Positions 16,890-25,089 of a stretch of 64,000 nucleotides of DNA are shown here, one piece after another. Below the pieces are notes generated by a model that saw nothing but the letters and a program-made list of their open reading frames with translations, did no database searches and was not told where the DNA came from. The position numbers and the translations under genes are program-made. Position 1 is the first letter of the stretch. The number at the start of each line of letters is the position of its first letter. The stretch spans positions 1 to 64,000 of the forward strand of contig JAOPYK010000072.1 in assembly GCA_025964695.1 (NCBI GenBank), in the 5' to 3' direction. The stretch comes from Streptosporangiaceae bacterium. Lineage in GTDB: Bacteria > Actinomycetota > Actinomycetes > Streptosporangiales > Streptosporangiaceae.

Positions 16890-17558
16890 CTAGGACGCGA
16901 CGGGCTGGAAGACCGGCGACAGCCCGGACAGGATCCGGCGGATGATCGGCCGCTGCTCCTGGGGGGTACGGCCGCGCAGGCCGAACACCGCGTCCAGCCC
17001 GTCGTAGTAGGGCGCCAGGGCGAGATGCGGCAGCAGCATGAGCAGCAGGGAGAGCAGGACGGCGTCGTCGGCTTCGGGCCGGATCGCGTCCCGGTCGCGC
17101 CACATCTGGATCAGCGGGCGGATCACCTCGACATAGTGCAGCTCGGCGGTCGCGCGGACCACCGCGCGCACCACGTTGTCGATCTCGAGGTTGGTGGCGG
17201 CGGTGACGGATCGCTCGAGCGGATGATCGGCGAAATAGTCAGACCAGGCGAAGCAGACCTCGGTCAGCCAGCCGGTGAAGGTCTGGTCCAGATCGAGTGT
17301 GGCGATCCGCCGTTCCATGTCCTCGCGGATCCGCCGGGAGGCCTCGTCACAGACGTAGGCGAAGAACTCCTGCTTGTCGGCGAAGTACTGGAACAGTGAG
17401 CCCTTGGCGATCTCCGCTTCGCGGGCGATGGTGTTCAGACTGCCGGTGGAGTAACCGTGCTCGCCGAACTCCTGCATCGCGGCCTGCAGCACCCGCTGAC
17501 GTTTGGCGTCGTCCAGCCGGAACCAGGTCGAGGTAGGCACAGAAATCTTCGCTTTCAT
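16890..17558 (-). CDS. TetR/AcrR-family transcriptional regulator
   Basis: The product (about 222 aa) has an N-terminal TetR helix-turn-helix: RQRVLQAAMQEFGEHGY, then SLNTIAREAEIAKGSLFQYFADKQEFF (in pieces, about residues 18-62). The C-terminal ligand domain is all-helical with SDYFADHPLERSV. I prefer the ATG at 17558; in-frame starts at 17582 and 17600 (GTG) are possible and no ribosome binding site is decisive. The neighbours are the decayed ABC ATPase upstream and the CNNM pair, convergent, downstream. The ligand and target are unknown. Confidence 0.82.
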   Translation of the reverse strand: MKAKISVPTSTWFRLDDAKRQRVLQAAMQEFGEHGYSTGSLNTIAREAEIAKGSLFQYFADKQEFFAYVCDEASRRIREDMERRIATLDLDQTFTGWLTEVCFAWSDYFADHPLERSVTAATNLEIDNVVRAVVRATAELHYVEVIRPLIQMWRDRDAIRPEADDAVLLSLLLMLLPHLALAPYYDGLDAVFGLRGRTPQEQRPIIRRILSGLSPVFQPVAS

Positions 17559-17616
17559 CTCCGATTGTGACCGGATGGTCATTTTCGGTGATGCTTTCAC
17601 CGGCCGGCCGATGCTG

Positions 17617-18075
17617 TCAACGTTCTATCAGTCGGCGACGGCCGGGGGGACCATAGCCGTCACCTCGCTGAGAAAATCTGTGGTCTCGCCGGCCGGTCGG
17701 CCGGGCAGGCTCACAGCCGGCGGGACTCCAGCACGCGCTGCGGGAAACTCGCGGGTGCGGCTCGCGGGGCTCGGTGAAGATCTGCTCGGCCGGGCCGCGT
17801 TCGAGCAGGGCGCCGTCGTGCAGAAAGCACACTGTGCCGGCGATGTCGCGGGCGAAGCCCATCTCATGGGTGGCCAGCACCATCGTCATCCCGGACTCCT
17901 TGAGCTCCCGCACGATGCCCAGCACGTCGGTGACCAGCTCCGGGTCGAGTGCGGAGGTGACCTCGTCCAGCAGCATCAGGCTCGGCCGGGTGGCCAGGGC
18001 CCGGATGATGGCGACGCGCTGGCAGACGACCTCGTGCGGCGGGACAAGGGGGGCCTCCAGGTGGTCGGCAGGACG
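17617..18075 (-). pseudogene. Decayed amino-acid-type ABC transporter ATPase
   Basis: The minus strand reads RVAIIRALATRPSLMLLDEV, then TSALDPELV, KESGMTMVLATHEMGFARDIA and LLERGPAEQIF. These are the Walker B, D-loop and switch regions of GlnQ-type ATPases. The LSGGQ signature is replaced by PLVPPHEVVCQ, a stop codon at 18076-18078 cuts off the whole Walker A half, and the C-terminal EPREPRTREF continues only in another frame, indicating a frameshift near 17765. No permease is nearby. This is a broken gene, not a working ATPase. Confidence 0.8.
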
Positions 18076-18120
18076 TCACGCGGGAACGCGGGTGATCTAT
18101 GGCATTGCGACAGGGAAGTG

Positions 18121-18963
18121 CTAGGCCGTATCGGATGGGCTCTCTGGGGCACGGATGGTGATCAGCTGATTGGTGGCCAGCTCGAACCTGGCCTCGGCGG
18201 AGCCCCGGTTGATCGCCAGACCGAGCCAGCCGGAGGAATCGGTGAACAGCAGCGGCTCACCGAACGGCACCTTGCCGAAGGTCTCCTCGTAGGGCACCCG
18301 TACGGCCCGCGGCCCATCGGTCCCGGTCCAGATCAGCTCCAGCGGAGTGCCGTGCGGCACCGGCCCCAGGGCGGCCTGGAGGTCGGCGGCCTCGCCGGAA
18401 AGGATCAGGCTGCCGAAGTCGTCCGGATAGAGCACGCTCAGGGTCAGTGCCCCGGATCCGATCACAGGGGCGGGCGGCTCCAGCGGGACCAGCGTGTCGA
18501 TCGCCGGGCCGAGTTCGGCGATGTCGACGCCGGTGGCCACATGCCCGGCGGCGGGGGCGAAGAGGTCGCGGCCGTGGAACGTGGTGGACATCGAGGGCAG
18601 CCGGTAGGCCGGGTTCGTCAGCCGGTGCGCCCGGACGACACCGCCGAGCGCCTCCGCGGCCGGGACCAGCAGCCCGTTGTCCGGCCCGATCAGGACGTCC
18701 CCGCGCCCGGTGGCCACCGCCACCGGATGACGCCGGGTGCCCACTCCCGGATCCACGATCCCCACCTGCACCCCGACCGGCAGGTACGGGACCGCCTGGC
18801 GGAGCAGCATCGCGCCCTCGATGATCGAGTACTTGGTGACCTCGTCGCTGAGCACCAGCACATTCGCCTCGGAGGCGATCGTGTAGACGACGCCCGCACA
18901 CGTGGCCGTATAGGCGGCACCGAAATCGGTGGTGAAGCTGACGAACGGGCGGCTGCTGGGCAC
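18121..18963 (-). CDS. SAM hydrolase / SAM hydroxide adenosyltransferase (DUF62 family)
   Basis: The 280-aa product belongs to the family that splits S-adenosylmethionine with water into adenosine and methionine, relatives of the fluorinase and chlorinase. Markers are SFTTDFG at the N-terminus, VGIVDPGVGTRRHPVAVAT (about residues 68-86), IGPDNGLL and STTFHGRDLFAPAAGHVATG (about 127-146). The Asp, Arg and His of the water-activating triad can be placed in these motifs. The extra loop of true halogenases is not evident. It starts with GTG. It stands upstream of the ABC ATPase relic, and family members are often beside ECF or ABC transport genes. Confidence 0.88.
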   Translation of the reverse strand: MPSSRPFVSFTTDFGAAYTATCAGVVYTIASEANVLVLSDEVTKYSIIEGAMLLRQAVPYLPVGVQVGIVDPGVGTRRHPVAVATGRGDVLIGPDNGLLVPAAEALGGVVRAHRLTNPAYRLPSMSTTFHGRDLFAPAAGHVATGVDIAELGPAIDTLVPLEPPAPVIGSGALTLSVLYPDDFGSLILSGEAADLQAALGPVPHGTPLELIWTGTDGPRAVRVPYEETFGKVPFGEPLLFTDSSGWLGLAINRGSAEARFELATNQLITIRAPESPSDTA

Positions 18964-19020
18964 GGCGAGATGCTTTCGGAGGTGCGGAATTAGTGCCGAA
19001 TTCTGGCTCAGGCTATCAAA

Positions 19021-19698
19021 TCAGCACTTCAAGCGCTGTCCGGCGACGCTATCCGGCGAATCGCTGTGCCGGGGGTCGAATCGGCGGGCGGAGGCGTCCT
19101 CCTGGGCCAGCCGGTGCAGCGCGATGAGCACCTGTTCGTAGAGCACCGTCATCACCACGGTGCCCTGCACCACCCGGCCACGCGGGGCGCCGGTGTCCAG
19201 CGCGCCCAGCTCGTGGTCGCCCAGCCGGGTCGCCGCCTCGATGTAAGGGCGCAGCTCGGTGAGGACCACCGGGATGCCGAGCCCGCGCAGCGCGACGAAC
19301 GTCTGGGCCAGCAGATTGCGCGCGGGCGCCGCCGGGGTGATCCGCCAGCCGAGCTCCGTCACGAGGGCGTCCACGTCCTGCTGGGCGGCCCGCCAGTCGG
19401 GGTCGTCGGCCGGCGCCTCCACGTGCGGGCCCAGCGCGTGCCGCGCGGTGCCGAGCAGGTCGTGCAGCCCGACCGTGTCGTCGTCAAGGGCGGCCACGAT
19501 CGGCTTGATGGCCGATACCGGCAGATCGCCGACCCCGCGCAGTGCCCGGATGAGGCGCAGGCGTTCCAGATGGCGGTCGTCGTAGTCGGCCTTGGTCGCC
19601 GCGATCGACGCCCCGCGCGGCATCAGGCCTTCGCGGATATAGAACTTGATCGTTTGTACGGTGAGCCCGCTGCGATCGCTCAGTTCCGAGATCTTCAT
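19021..19698 (-). CDS. MerR-family transcriptional regulator
   Basis: The 225-aa protein has the MerR winged helix at the very N-terminus: KISELSDRSGLTVQTIKFYI, then REGLMPRG and DRHLERLRLIRALRGVGDLP (residues 2-60). The long C-terminal part (about 80-225) is helical, lacks metal-binding cysteines and has no TipAS-like motif I can name, so the inducer is unknown. Two 21-bp palindromes lie directly upstream and probably bind this protein. Confidence 0.85.
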   Translation of the reverse strand: MKISELSDRSGLTVQTIKFYIREGLMPRGASIAATKADYDDRHLERLRLIRALRGVGDLPVSAIKPIVAALDDDTVGLHDLLGTARHALGPHVEAPADDPDWRAAQQDVDALVTELGWRITPAAPARNLLAQTFVALRGLGIPVVLTELRPYIEAATRLGDHELGALDTGAPRGRVVQGTVVMTVLYEQVLIALHRLAQEDASARRFDPRHSDSPDSVAGQRLKC

Positions 19699-19712
19699 CG
19701 GCCGCCCCCTGG

Positions 19713-19733
19713 CTGGATAGCGTCAGTATCCAG
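19713..19733. promoter_or_regulatory. Proximal 21-bp palindrome, candidate MerR operator
   Basis: CTGGATA-gcgtcag-TATCCAG is a perfect 7-bp dyad with a 7-bp centre, 15 bases upstream of the merR start codon. Confidence 0.65.
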
Positions 19734-19743
19734 CTCGTGGCCG

Positions 19744-19764
19744 CTGGATGCCGAAGAAATCCAG
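19744..19764. promoter_or_regulatory. Distal 21-bp palindrome, candidate MerR operator
   Basis: CTGGAT-gccgaagaa-ATCCAG repeats the dyad of the proximal site with the same total length. Start-to-start distance is 31 bp, close to three helical turns, so both sites face the same side of the DNA. Confidence 0.6.
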
Positions 19765-19930
19765 TGAGTGTCCGCCGTCAACCGACGGCCATGGTGTCGA
19801 AGACGCCCCGGCCGGGTCTCCTGAAAGCCGCTCCGGAATCGCGGTCGTTCGGCTACGGTCGGTGACACAAACGTCCATTGCGTGCGGAGCCAGGCCTGAT
19901 GTCCGGCATCGGTGAAGGACGGGTCATTCG

Positions 19931-20374
19931 GTGAACCTCTTTCGTGGGCGGTTGGTGGGTCTCGGGGTCGCGCTCGCGGCCCGTACCGGGTTCACCAGCC
20001 TCACCGTGACCGGCCGGGCGGAGACTGGCGCGCAGGCCGGGTCGTGCCCCGCTCCGGCCGGGCCTGGCGGCCCCGCCGAGGACACGGTGGCCGGTGCGAT
20101 GTCCGCGCTGTTCGTCAGGCATTTCGCCGGCGATTTCGTGGCCGTCGAAATGCTCCTGCGGAAGGGGCGATTCACCCGGGATCAACTGGTCGCAGTGCTG
20201 CGTGAGCGGGATCCGGGGTACGACCCGTACCACTTCGTGCGGGCGCTGGCCGAGCTGCCGAAGATCCCCGATGAGCAACTCCGGCCGTACGGCCTCGACG
20301 ACGACGAGATCGCGGTGGTGCGGGCGCGATTCGCCGACTGGTTCCATGCCCTCATCGGTGACGCGATCGCCTGA
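19931..20374 (+). CDS. Small protein of unknown family, paralogue A
   Basis: The 147-aa protein is not one I recognise. From about residue 53 its core reads VAGAMSALF, then GDFVAVEMLLRKGRFTRDQLV, RERDPGYD, LAELPKIPDEQL and EIAVVRARFADWF. That is a predicted all-helical unit of about 90 residues. The next gene encodes the same core with about half of the residues identical and no gap. The N-terminal 50 residues are hydrophobic, then Gly/Pro/Ala-rich, and shared by nothing nearby. The start is a GTG behind AAGGACG. The shared core shows selection for protein sequence, so the gene is real. Confidence 0.7.
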   Translation: MNLFRGRLVGLGVALAARTGFTSLTVTGRAETGAQAGSCPAPAGPGGPAEDTVAGAMSALFVRHFAGDFVAVEMLLRKGRFTRDQLVAVLRERDPGYDPYHFVRALAELPKIPDEQLRPYGLDDDEIAVVRARFADWFHALIGDAIA

Positions 20375-20616
20375 CCGCCTCGTCGCCAGCACGGCTCCGC
20401 GGTCCCTTCCGCCGATTCACGGGGGGTTTCGGGAAAACCGTCCGCGCCCTGTCACCGATTCGCTACGTTGAGTGGCGCGGTACGTCCCGTATCACCAGGG
20501 TTCACCGTCCAAGCCGCTCCCGGAGTCCGGGCCGCTTCGGACCGTCCGTGTCACGGCCGCATCCATGGCGGAGCCATGCCCGGGTCGGGCTGTGGCCAGT
20601 GGCGGGACGGTCCTCG

Positions 20617-20979
20617 ATGAACCATGTCAGTGATTCCGGCGATGACCCCCGGCGTGCGCACGACCCGGGCGACCCAGGCGACCCGGGCGTGGCGGGCCGG
20701 ATGTCGAGGCTCTTCGACCGGGGCCGCCCGCAGGACTTCGTGGCGATCGGGTCGGTGCTCGGCGAGGGGCGCTACACGCGGGAGCGGCTTGTCGAGCTGC
20801 TGTGCGCACGTGACCCCCGCTGCGACGCCTTCTTCTTCGCGGGGGTGCTTGCCGAGCTGCCGCTGCTGCCCGACGAGCAGTTCACGGCGCTGGGGCTAGG
20901 CGACCTGGAGATCGCGATCCTGCGCGCCCGGTTCGCCGACTGGTACCGCAGCATCCTCGACAGCGGGCCGCCGGGCTGA
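20617..20979 (+). CDS. Small protein of unknown family, paralogue B
   Basis: The 120-aa protein has a 27-residue Asp/Pro/Gly linker (DDPRRAHDPGDPGDPG) followed by VAGRMSRLF, QDFVAIGSVLGEGRYTRERLV, CARDPRCD, LAELPLLPDEQF and EIAILRARFADWY. The core aligns end to end with paralogue A, 242 bases upstream. ATG 20617 is chosen because it directly precedes the linker and has GGGACGG upstream; an ATG at 20548 is in frame. The stop codon lies two bases from the stop of convergent ndgR. Function unknown; no catalytic motif is visible. Confidence 0.7.
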   Translation: MNHVSDSGDDPRRAHDPGDPGDPGVAGRMSRLFDRGRPQDFVAIGSVLGEGRYTRERLVELLCARDPRCDAFFFAGVLAELPLLPDEQFTALGLGDLEIAILRARFADWYRSILDSGPPG

Positions 20980-20981
20980 GG

Positions 20982-21698
20982 TCAGGTCGCCCGCCGCATC
21001 GACTCGGACACCTTCTCGGCGGCGGCGGCCAGCGGGGCGGCGTGCATCCGGCCGGGGGACCGGGTCAACCGCTCGAGCGGGCCGGAGACCGAGATCGCCG
21101 CGATCACCCGTCCGCCGGCACCACGGATCGGGGCGGAGACCGAGCCAACGCCCTGCTCGCGCTCGCCCACGCTCTGGGCCCAGCCCCGGCGGCGTACCGA
21201 GGCCAGGGTGGCCGCGGTGAACTTGGCGCCGCGCAGGCCGCGGTGCAGCCGGTCCGGCTCCTCCCACGCGAGCAGGATCTGTGCCGCGGAACCCGCGGTC
21301 ATGGGAAGCGCCGCGCCGACCGGTACGGTGTCGCGCAGCCCGCTGGCCCGCTCCGCCGCGGCCACGCACACGCGGACGTCTCCCTGCCGCCGGTAGAGCT
21401 GTGCGCTCTCCCCGGTCATGTCGCGCAACTGCGTCAGGATGGGCTGGGCGATGGCCAGCAGCCGGTCCTCGCCCGCCGCCACGGCCAGCTCGGCCAGCCG
21501 CGGCCCCAGGATGAACCTGCCCTGGGTGTCCCGGTGTACGAGGCGATGGTGCTCCAGCGCGACGGCGAGCCGATGAGCGGTCGGCCGGGCCAGACCGGTC
21601 GTCTGGACGAGCTGAGCGAGCGACGCGGGACCGGCCTCCAGCGCATTGAGTACGAGAACCGCTTTGTCAAGTACGCCGACTCCGCTAGAGTTGTCCAT
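20982..21698 (-). CDS. ndgR: IclR-family regulator of leucine biosynthesis (NdgR/AreB-like)
   Basis: The 238-aa protein has an N-terminal helix-turn-helix (SLAQLVQTTGLARPTAHRLAV, in pieces, about residues 26-46) and the IclR effector domain (about 75-235) with GSAAQILLAWEEP and the turn SVSAPIRGAGG. It is divergent from leuC, the position of ndgR/areB in Streptomyces, whose product binds upstream of leuCD and responds to amino-acid status. Orientation and family make the assignment strong. Regulation of leuCD here is inferred from that knowledge and from the dyad at 21714-21728. Confidence 0.88.
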   Translation of the reverse strand: MDNSSGVGVLDKAVLVLNALEAGPASLAQLVQTTGLARPTAHRLAVALEHHRLVHRDTQGRFILGPRLAELAVAAGEDRLLAIAQPILTQLRDMTGESAQLYRRQGDVRVCVAAAERASGLRDTVPVGAALPMTAGSAAQILLAWEEPDRLHRGLRGAKFTAATLASVRRRGWAQSVGEREQGVGSVSAPIRGAGGRVIAAISVSGPLERLTRSPGRMHAAPLAAAAEKVSESMRRAT

Positions 21699-21713
21699 AC
21701 CTCGATATTGCCG

Positions 21714-21728
21714 TCTCGGATTATGAGA
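21714..21728. promoter_or_regulatory. Inverted repeat in the ndgR-leuC gap, candidate NdgR operator
   Basis: TCTC-ggattat-GAGA lies 15 bases upstream of ndgR and 82 upstream of leuC in an A+T-richer patch. It is the only clear dyad of the divergent region. Confidence 0.45.
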
Positions 21729-21810
21729 TGCAAGTCGGCGGGGACGACCGGGCCACCAGGGATCGACACCGAGGTCGACCCGTGACTCGTACTAGGAAAG
21801 GTGTGGAGCC

Positions 21811-23220
21811 ATGGGCCAGTCCGTTGGACGTACGTTGGCCGACAAGGTCTACGACGCACATGTCGTACGACGTGCCGAGGGTGAGCCGGATCTGCTCTAT
21901 ATCGATCTTCACCTGGTGCACGAGGTGACGAGCCCGCAGGCCTTCGACGGCCTGCGGCTGGCCGGCCGGAAGGTGCGGCGGCCGGATCTGACGATCGCCA
22001 CCGAAGACCACAACGTACCGACCACCGACCTGCTCGCGCCGATCGCCGACCCGGTCTCGCGCACCCAGGTCGAGACGCTGCGCAAGAACTGCGCAGAGTT
22101 CGGCATCCGGCTGCACCCGATGGGCGACGCCGGCCAGGGCATCGTGCATGTCATCGGCCCGCAGCTGGGACTCACCCAGCCGGGCATGACGGTCGTCTGC
22201 GGCGACTCGCACACCTCCACTCATGGGGCGTTCGGCGCGCTGGCCTTCGGTATCGGCACCAGCGAGGTCGAGCATGTGCTGGCCACTCAGGCGCTGCCGC
22301 AGATCAAGCCCAAGACCATGGCCGTCACCGTCGACGGCACACTGCCCGAGGGCGTCACGTCCAAGGACCTGATTCTGGCGATCATCGCCCAGATCGGCAC
22401 CGGCGGTGGCCAGGGTCACATCATCGAATACCGCGGCGAGGCGGTGCGCGACCTGTCGATGGAAGGCCGGATGACGGTCTGCAACATGTCCATCGAGGCG
22501 GGCGCCCGGGCAGGCATGATCGCGCCCGACGAGACGACCTTCGAATACCTCAAGGGCCGCCCCAGCGCACCGCAGGGCTCCGACTGGGACACGGCCGTGG
22601 AGTACTGGAAGTCCCTGCGCACCGACGACGACGCGACCTTCGACCGGGAGATCGTGATCGACGCCGGCACGCTCGCGCCGTTCGTGACCTGGGGCACCAA
22701 CCCGGGCCAGGGACTGCCGCTGAGCGCCTCCGTCCCGTCGCCTCAGGACTACGCCGACCCGTCGGCGCGCCAGGCTGCCGAGCGGGCCCTGGAGTACATG
22801 GGCCTGACCGCCGGGACCCCGCTGCGTGAGGTCAAGGTCGACACCGTCTTCGTCGGCTCCTGCACCAACGGCCGTATCGAGGATCTGCGCGCCGTCGCCG
22901 ACGTGCTCAAGGACCGCACGGTCGCCGACGGCGTCCGGATGCTGATCGTGCCGGGCTCCATGAAGGTCAAGGAGCAGGCCGAGCGGGAGGGGCTCCACGA
23001 GGTCTACACCGCCGCCGGCGCCCAGTGGCGTGAGGCCGGCTGCTCGATGTGCCTGGCGATGAACCCGGACAAGCTCGCCGCCGGGGAGCGCAGCGCCTCG
23101 ACCTCCAACCGCAACTTCGAGGGCCGGCAGGGCCCGGGTGGCCGTACCCACCTGGTCTCGCCCGCCGTCGCGGCGGCCACCGCCGTCGCCGGCCACCTCG
23201 CCGCCCCCGCCGACCTGTAG
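21811..23220 (+). CDS. leuC: 3-isopropylmalate dehydratase large subunit
   Basis: The 469-aa protein, with LeuD, isomerises 2-isopropylmalate to 3-isopropylmalate in leucine synthesis. It is an aconitase-type enzyme with a [4Fe-4S] cluster held by Cys of [10 protein letters not shown] (near residue 352) and of [13 protein letters not shown] (near 410). The substrate motif [20 protein letters not shown] (about 129-148) is complete. The length is normal. ATG 21811 is preceded by GGAG. leuD follows after 65 bases in the same direction. Confidence 0.97.
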   Translation: MGQSVGRTLADKVYDAHVVRRAEGEPDLLYIDLHLVHEVTSPQAFDGLRLAGRKVRRPDLTIATEDHNVPTTDLLAPIADPVSRTQVETLRKNCAEFGIRLHPMGDAGQGIVHVIGPQLGLTQPGMTVVCGDSHTSTHGAFGALAFGIGTSEVEHVLATQALPQIKPKTMAVTVDGTLPEGVTSKDLILAIIAQIGTGGGQGHIIEYRGEAVRDLSMEGRMTVCNMSIEAGARAGMIAPDETTFEYLKGRPSAPQGSDWDTAVEYWKSLRTDDDATFDREIVIDAGTLAPFVTWGTNPGQGLPLSASVPSPQDYADPSARQAAERALEYMGLTAGTPLREVKVDTVFVGSCTNGRIEDLRAVADVLKDRTVADGVRMLIVPGSMKVKEQAEREGLHEVYTAAGAQWREAGCSMCLAMNPDKLAAGERSASTSNRNFEGRQGPGGRTHLVSPAVAAATAVAGHLAAPADL

Positions 23221-23285
23221 ACCCATTCCCTCCGTGATCACGCGATCGCGTGACGCGGAGGAGGACATGCAACGGAGATCCGATC

Positions 23286-23873
23286 ATGGAAGCCTTCACG
23301 ACCCACACCGGCCGCGCGGTGCCGCTGAGGCGCAGCAACGTCGACACCGACCAGATCATCCCGGCGGTCTGGCTGAAGCAGGTCAGCCGCACCGGCTTCG
23401 AGAAGGGCCTGTTCTCCGCCTGGCGTGAGGACCCGTCCTTCGTCCTGAACGACCCCGCCTACGAGGGCGCCAGTGTCCTGGTCACCGGCCCCGACTTCGG
23501 CACTGGCTCCTCGCGCGAGCACGCGGTGTGGGCGTTGCAGCAGTACGGCTTCCGGGCCGTCATCGCACCGCGCTTCGGCGACATCTTCCGGAACAACTCC
23601 ACCAAGATGGGGCTGCTCCCGGTCATCCTGCCCGCCGAGACGGTCGAGGCGCTGCAGGACGCCGTCGAGCACGACCCGGCGACCGAGATCACCGTCGACC
23701 TGGAGAACCGTGAGGTCCGCGCCGGCCGGATCACCGCGTCGTTCGAGATCGACGACTACACCCGCTGGCGGCTGCTGGAGGGTCTCGACGACATCGGCCT
23801 GACCCTGCGGCACGCAGAGGACATCGGCACGTTCGAAGGGAACCGGGCCTCCTGGTTCCCCGTCACGGCCTGA
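23286..23873 (+). CDS. leuD: 3-isopropylmalate dehydratase small subunit
   Basis: The 195-aa swivel-domain subunit of isopropylmalate isomerase begins [20 protein letters not shown], and has [11 protein letters not shown] and [20 protein letters not shown] (about residues 72-91), the conserved substrate-binding loop. ATG 23286 has CGGAG upstream; an in-frame ATG at 23250 would add 12 atypical residues. It is co-transcribed with leuC. Confidence 0.97.
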   Translation: MEAFTTHTGRAVPLRRSNVDTDQIIPAVWLKQVSRTGFEKGLFSAWREDPSFVLNDPAYEGASVLVTGPDFGTGSSREHAVWALQQYGFRAVIAPRFGDIFRNNSTKMGLLPVILPAETVEALQDAVEHDPATEITVDLENREVRAGRITASFEIDDYTRWRLLEGLDDIGLTLRHAEDIGTFEGNRASWFPVTA

Positions 23874-23881
23874 CCCCTTCC

Positions 23882-23917
23882 GGTGGGTGACGGCGTGATC
23901 TCGCCGTAGTTCCCACC
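23882..23917 (+). terminator. Hairpin after leuD
   Basis: GGTGGG/CCCACC outer arms and CGGCG/CGCCG inner arms, starting nine bases after leuD. There is no T run. Confidence 0.5.
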
Positions 23918-23994
23918 CTGCCGGTTCGAGCGTGTCCCCCCACAGGAGACAATCGTTGTGGGAGACATGCCCGAGCATGCGGGGAGGTAAGGCG

Positions 23995-24261
23995 GTGACG
24001 GCGACTCGGCCCGAGTCATGCTGGACCGGTCCGGCGTGGGAGGACGCCACGTTGATCGTGCTGGCCCGGCAGTTGCGCGACGCGCACAGCAGGGTGGCCC
24101 CACTGCCCGGCCACGAACGCCGCCGACTGCACCGGCATCTGCTCGCGATCACTGATCTGGCCAAGCGTGATCCGGCATTGGCCGCAAGACGTCTCGAATC
24201 ATTCCTAACCGACCTAGAGACCGGGGTGGAGCGGTCCGACTGGGCGGCTGAAACCCGCTAG
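23995..24261 (+). CDS. Conserved small hypothetical protein upstream of HU
   Basis: The product (88 aa) is mostly helical and charged: ATLIVLARQLRDAHSRVA, HERRRLHRHLLAITDLAKRD and ARRLESFLTDLE. No known domain is visible. GTG 23995 is chosen because GGGAGG lies seven bases before it; the frame is open further upstream without a ribosome binding site. It sits between leuD and hup, a place where actinomycetes often have a short gene. Function unknown. Confidence 0.6.
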   Translation: MTATRPESCWTGPAWEDATLIVLARQLRDAHSRVAPLPGHERRRLHRHLLAITDLAKRDPALAARRLESFLTDLETGVERSDWAAETR

Positions 24262-24371
24262 GCGACGAGGAATTCGCATGCGACACAGGAGTTATTGCTT
24301 GCAGGTGATTGTGTACCTGCCGTACGTCCCCTAGTTTCGTGCGGGCAAGGGGGGAACCGGAGGAGCTACCC

Positions 24372-24647
24372 ATGAACAAGCGTGAGCTGGTCGACGCGAT
24401 CTCTGAGCGGCTCGGCAGCAAGAAGGCCGCAGCCGAGGCAGTCGATGCCCTGCTGGACACGATCCAATCGACCGTGGCCAAGGGCGAGAAGGTCGCCATC
24501 ACCGGGTTCGGCTCGTTCGAGAAGGCCGACCGGCCTGCTCGTACGGCTCGCAATCCGGCAACCGGCAAGTCCATCGATGTTCCCGCGACGTCGGTGCCCA
24601 AGTTCAAGGCGGGCGCCGACTTCAAGAACCTGGTGGCCGGCAAGTAG
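24372..24647 (+). CDS. hup: Nucleoid protein HU (short form)
   Basis: The 91-aa protein is a classical HU/IHF-fold DNA-bending protein: MNKRELVDAISERLGSKKAA at the start, GFGSFEKADRPARTARNPATG (about residues 46-66) forming the DNA-gripping arm, and VPKFKAGADFKNLVAGK at the end. ATG 24372 follows GGAGGAG. In Streptomyces the HU at the leuCD locus (HupS) carries a long Lys/Ala tail, as far as I recall; here the protein stops after the HU fold. A strong terminator follows eight bases downstream. Confidence 0.95.
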   Translation: MNKRELVDAISERLGSKKAAAEAVDALLDTIQSTVAKGEKVAITGFGSFEKADRPARTARNPATGKSIDVPATSVPKFKAGADFKNLVAGK

Positions 24648-24654
24648 TACGACA

Positions 24655-24711
24655 ACACGTACGGCGCTCGATGCACGTGCCCAGCGCACGCGCCTCGGGC
24701 GCCGTACGTGT
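24655..24711 (+). terminator. Terminator after hup
   Basis: Perfect 13-bp arms ACACGTACGGCGC / GCGCCGTACGTGT enclose a 31-base loop. Confidence 0.8.
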
Positions 24712-24827
24712 TCCTGCCTCCACCTCACCTTCCACCCCTCACCTCCAGCGCCACCTCAGCGCCACCTCCAGCCCCAGCGAGCGGGTGGGGCGGCGCCTCC
24801 AGTGATCTCGTGAGTAGTCTCGGTGTC

Positions 24828-25046
24828 ATGCAGGGAACGGTTCGGACGTACGACGCCGCGACACGGTCCGGCAGTGTCTTCCTCGACGACGGCAGCCGGC
24901 TGGAGTTCCGGGCCCCGGCCTTCGACGCGGGAGGGTTGCGGCTGCTCCGCCTCGGACAGCGGGTCAATCTCGCGGTGGCCGAGGGTGAGATCACCGCCAT
25001 CACCCTGTCCACCTTCCCGCTTCCCGCCGACCCCTCGGTTTCGTGA
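24828..25046 (+). CDS. Small cold-shock-like OB-fold protein
   Basis: The 72-aa protein starts MQGTVRTYDAATRSGSVFLDDG and continues with a beta-barrel pattern ending LRLGQRVNLAVAEGEITAITL. The opening G-x-V-R-x-(F/Y)D-x-x-x-x-x-G-x-(V/I) resembles cold-shock domains, but the RNP motifs KGFGFI and VFVHF are not conserved, so nucleic-acid binding is uncertain. It follows hup in the same direction behind a terminator and is convergent with the guanylyltransferase gene. Confidence 0.65.
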   Translation: MQGTVRTYDAATRSGSVFLDDGSRLEFRAPAFDAGGLRLLRLGQRVNLAVAEGEITAITLSTFPLPADPSVS

Positions 25047-25089
25047 TCGCGCGGTTCGTGCCGGCGCACGAACCAGCGAGGATCACAGG

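Noticed and set aside
47-21000. Integrated element using tRNA-Met as attachment site
   Set aside because: Accessory genes follow the tRNA, but I saw no integrase, excisionase or second copy of the tRNA 3' end within the window.
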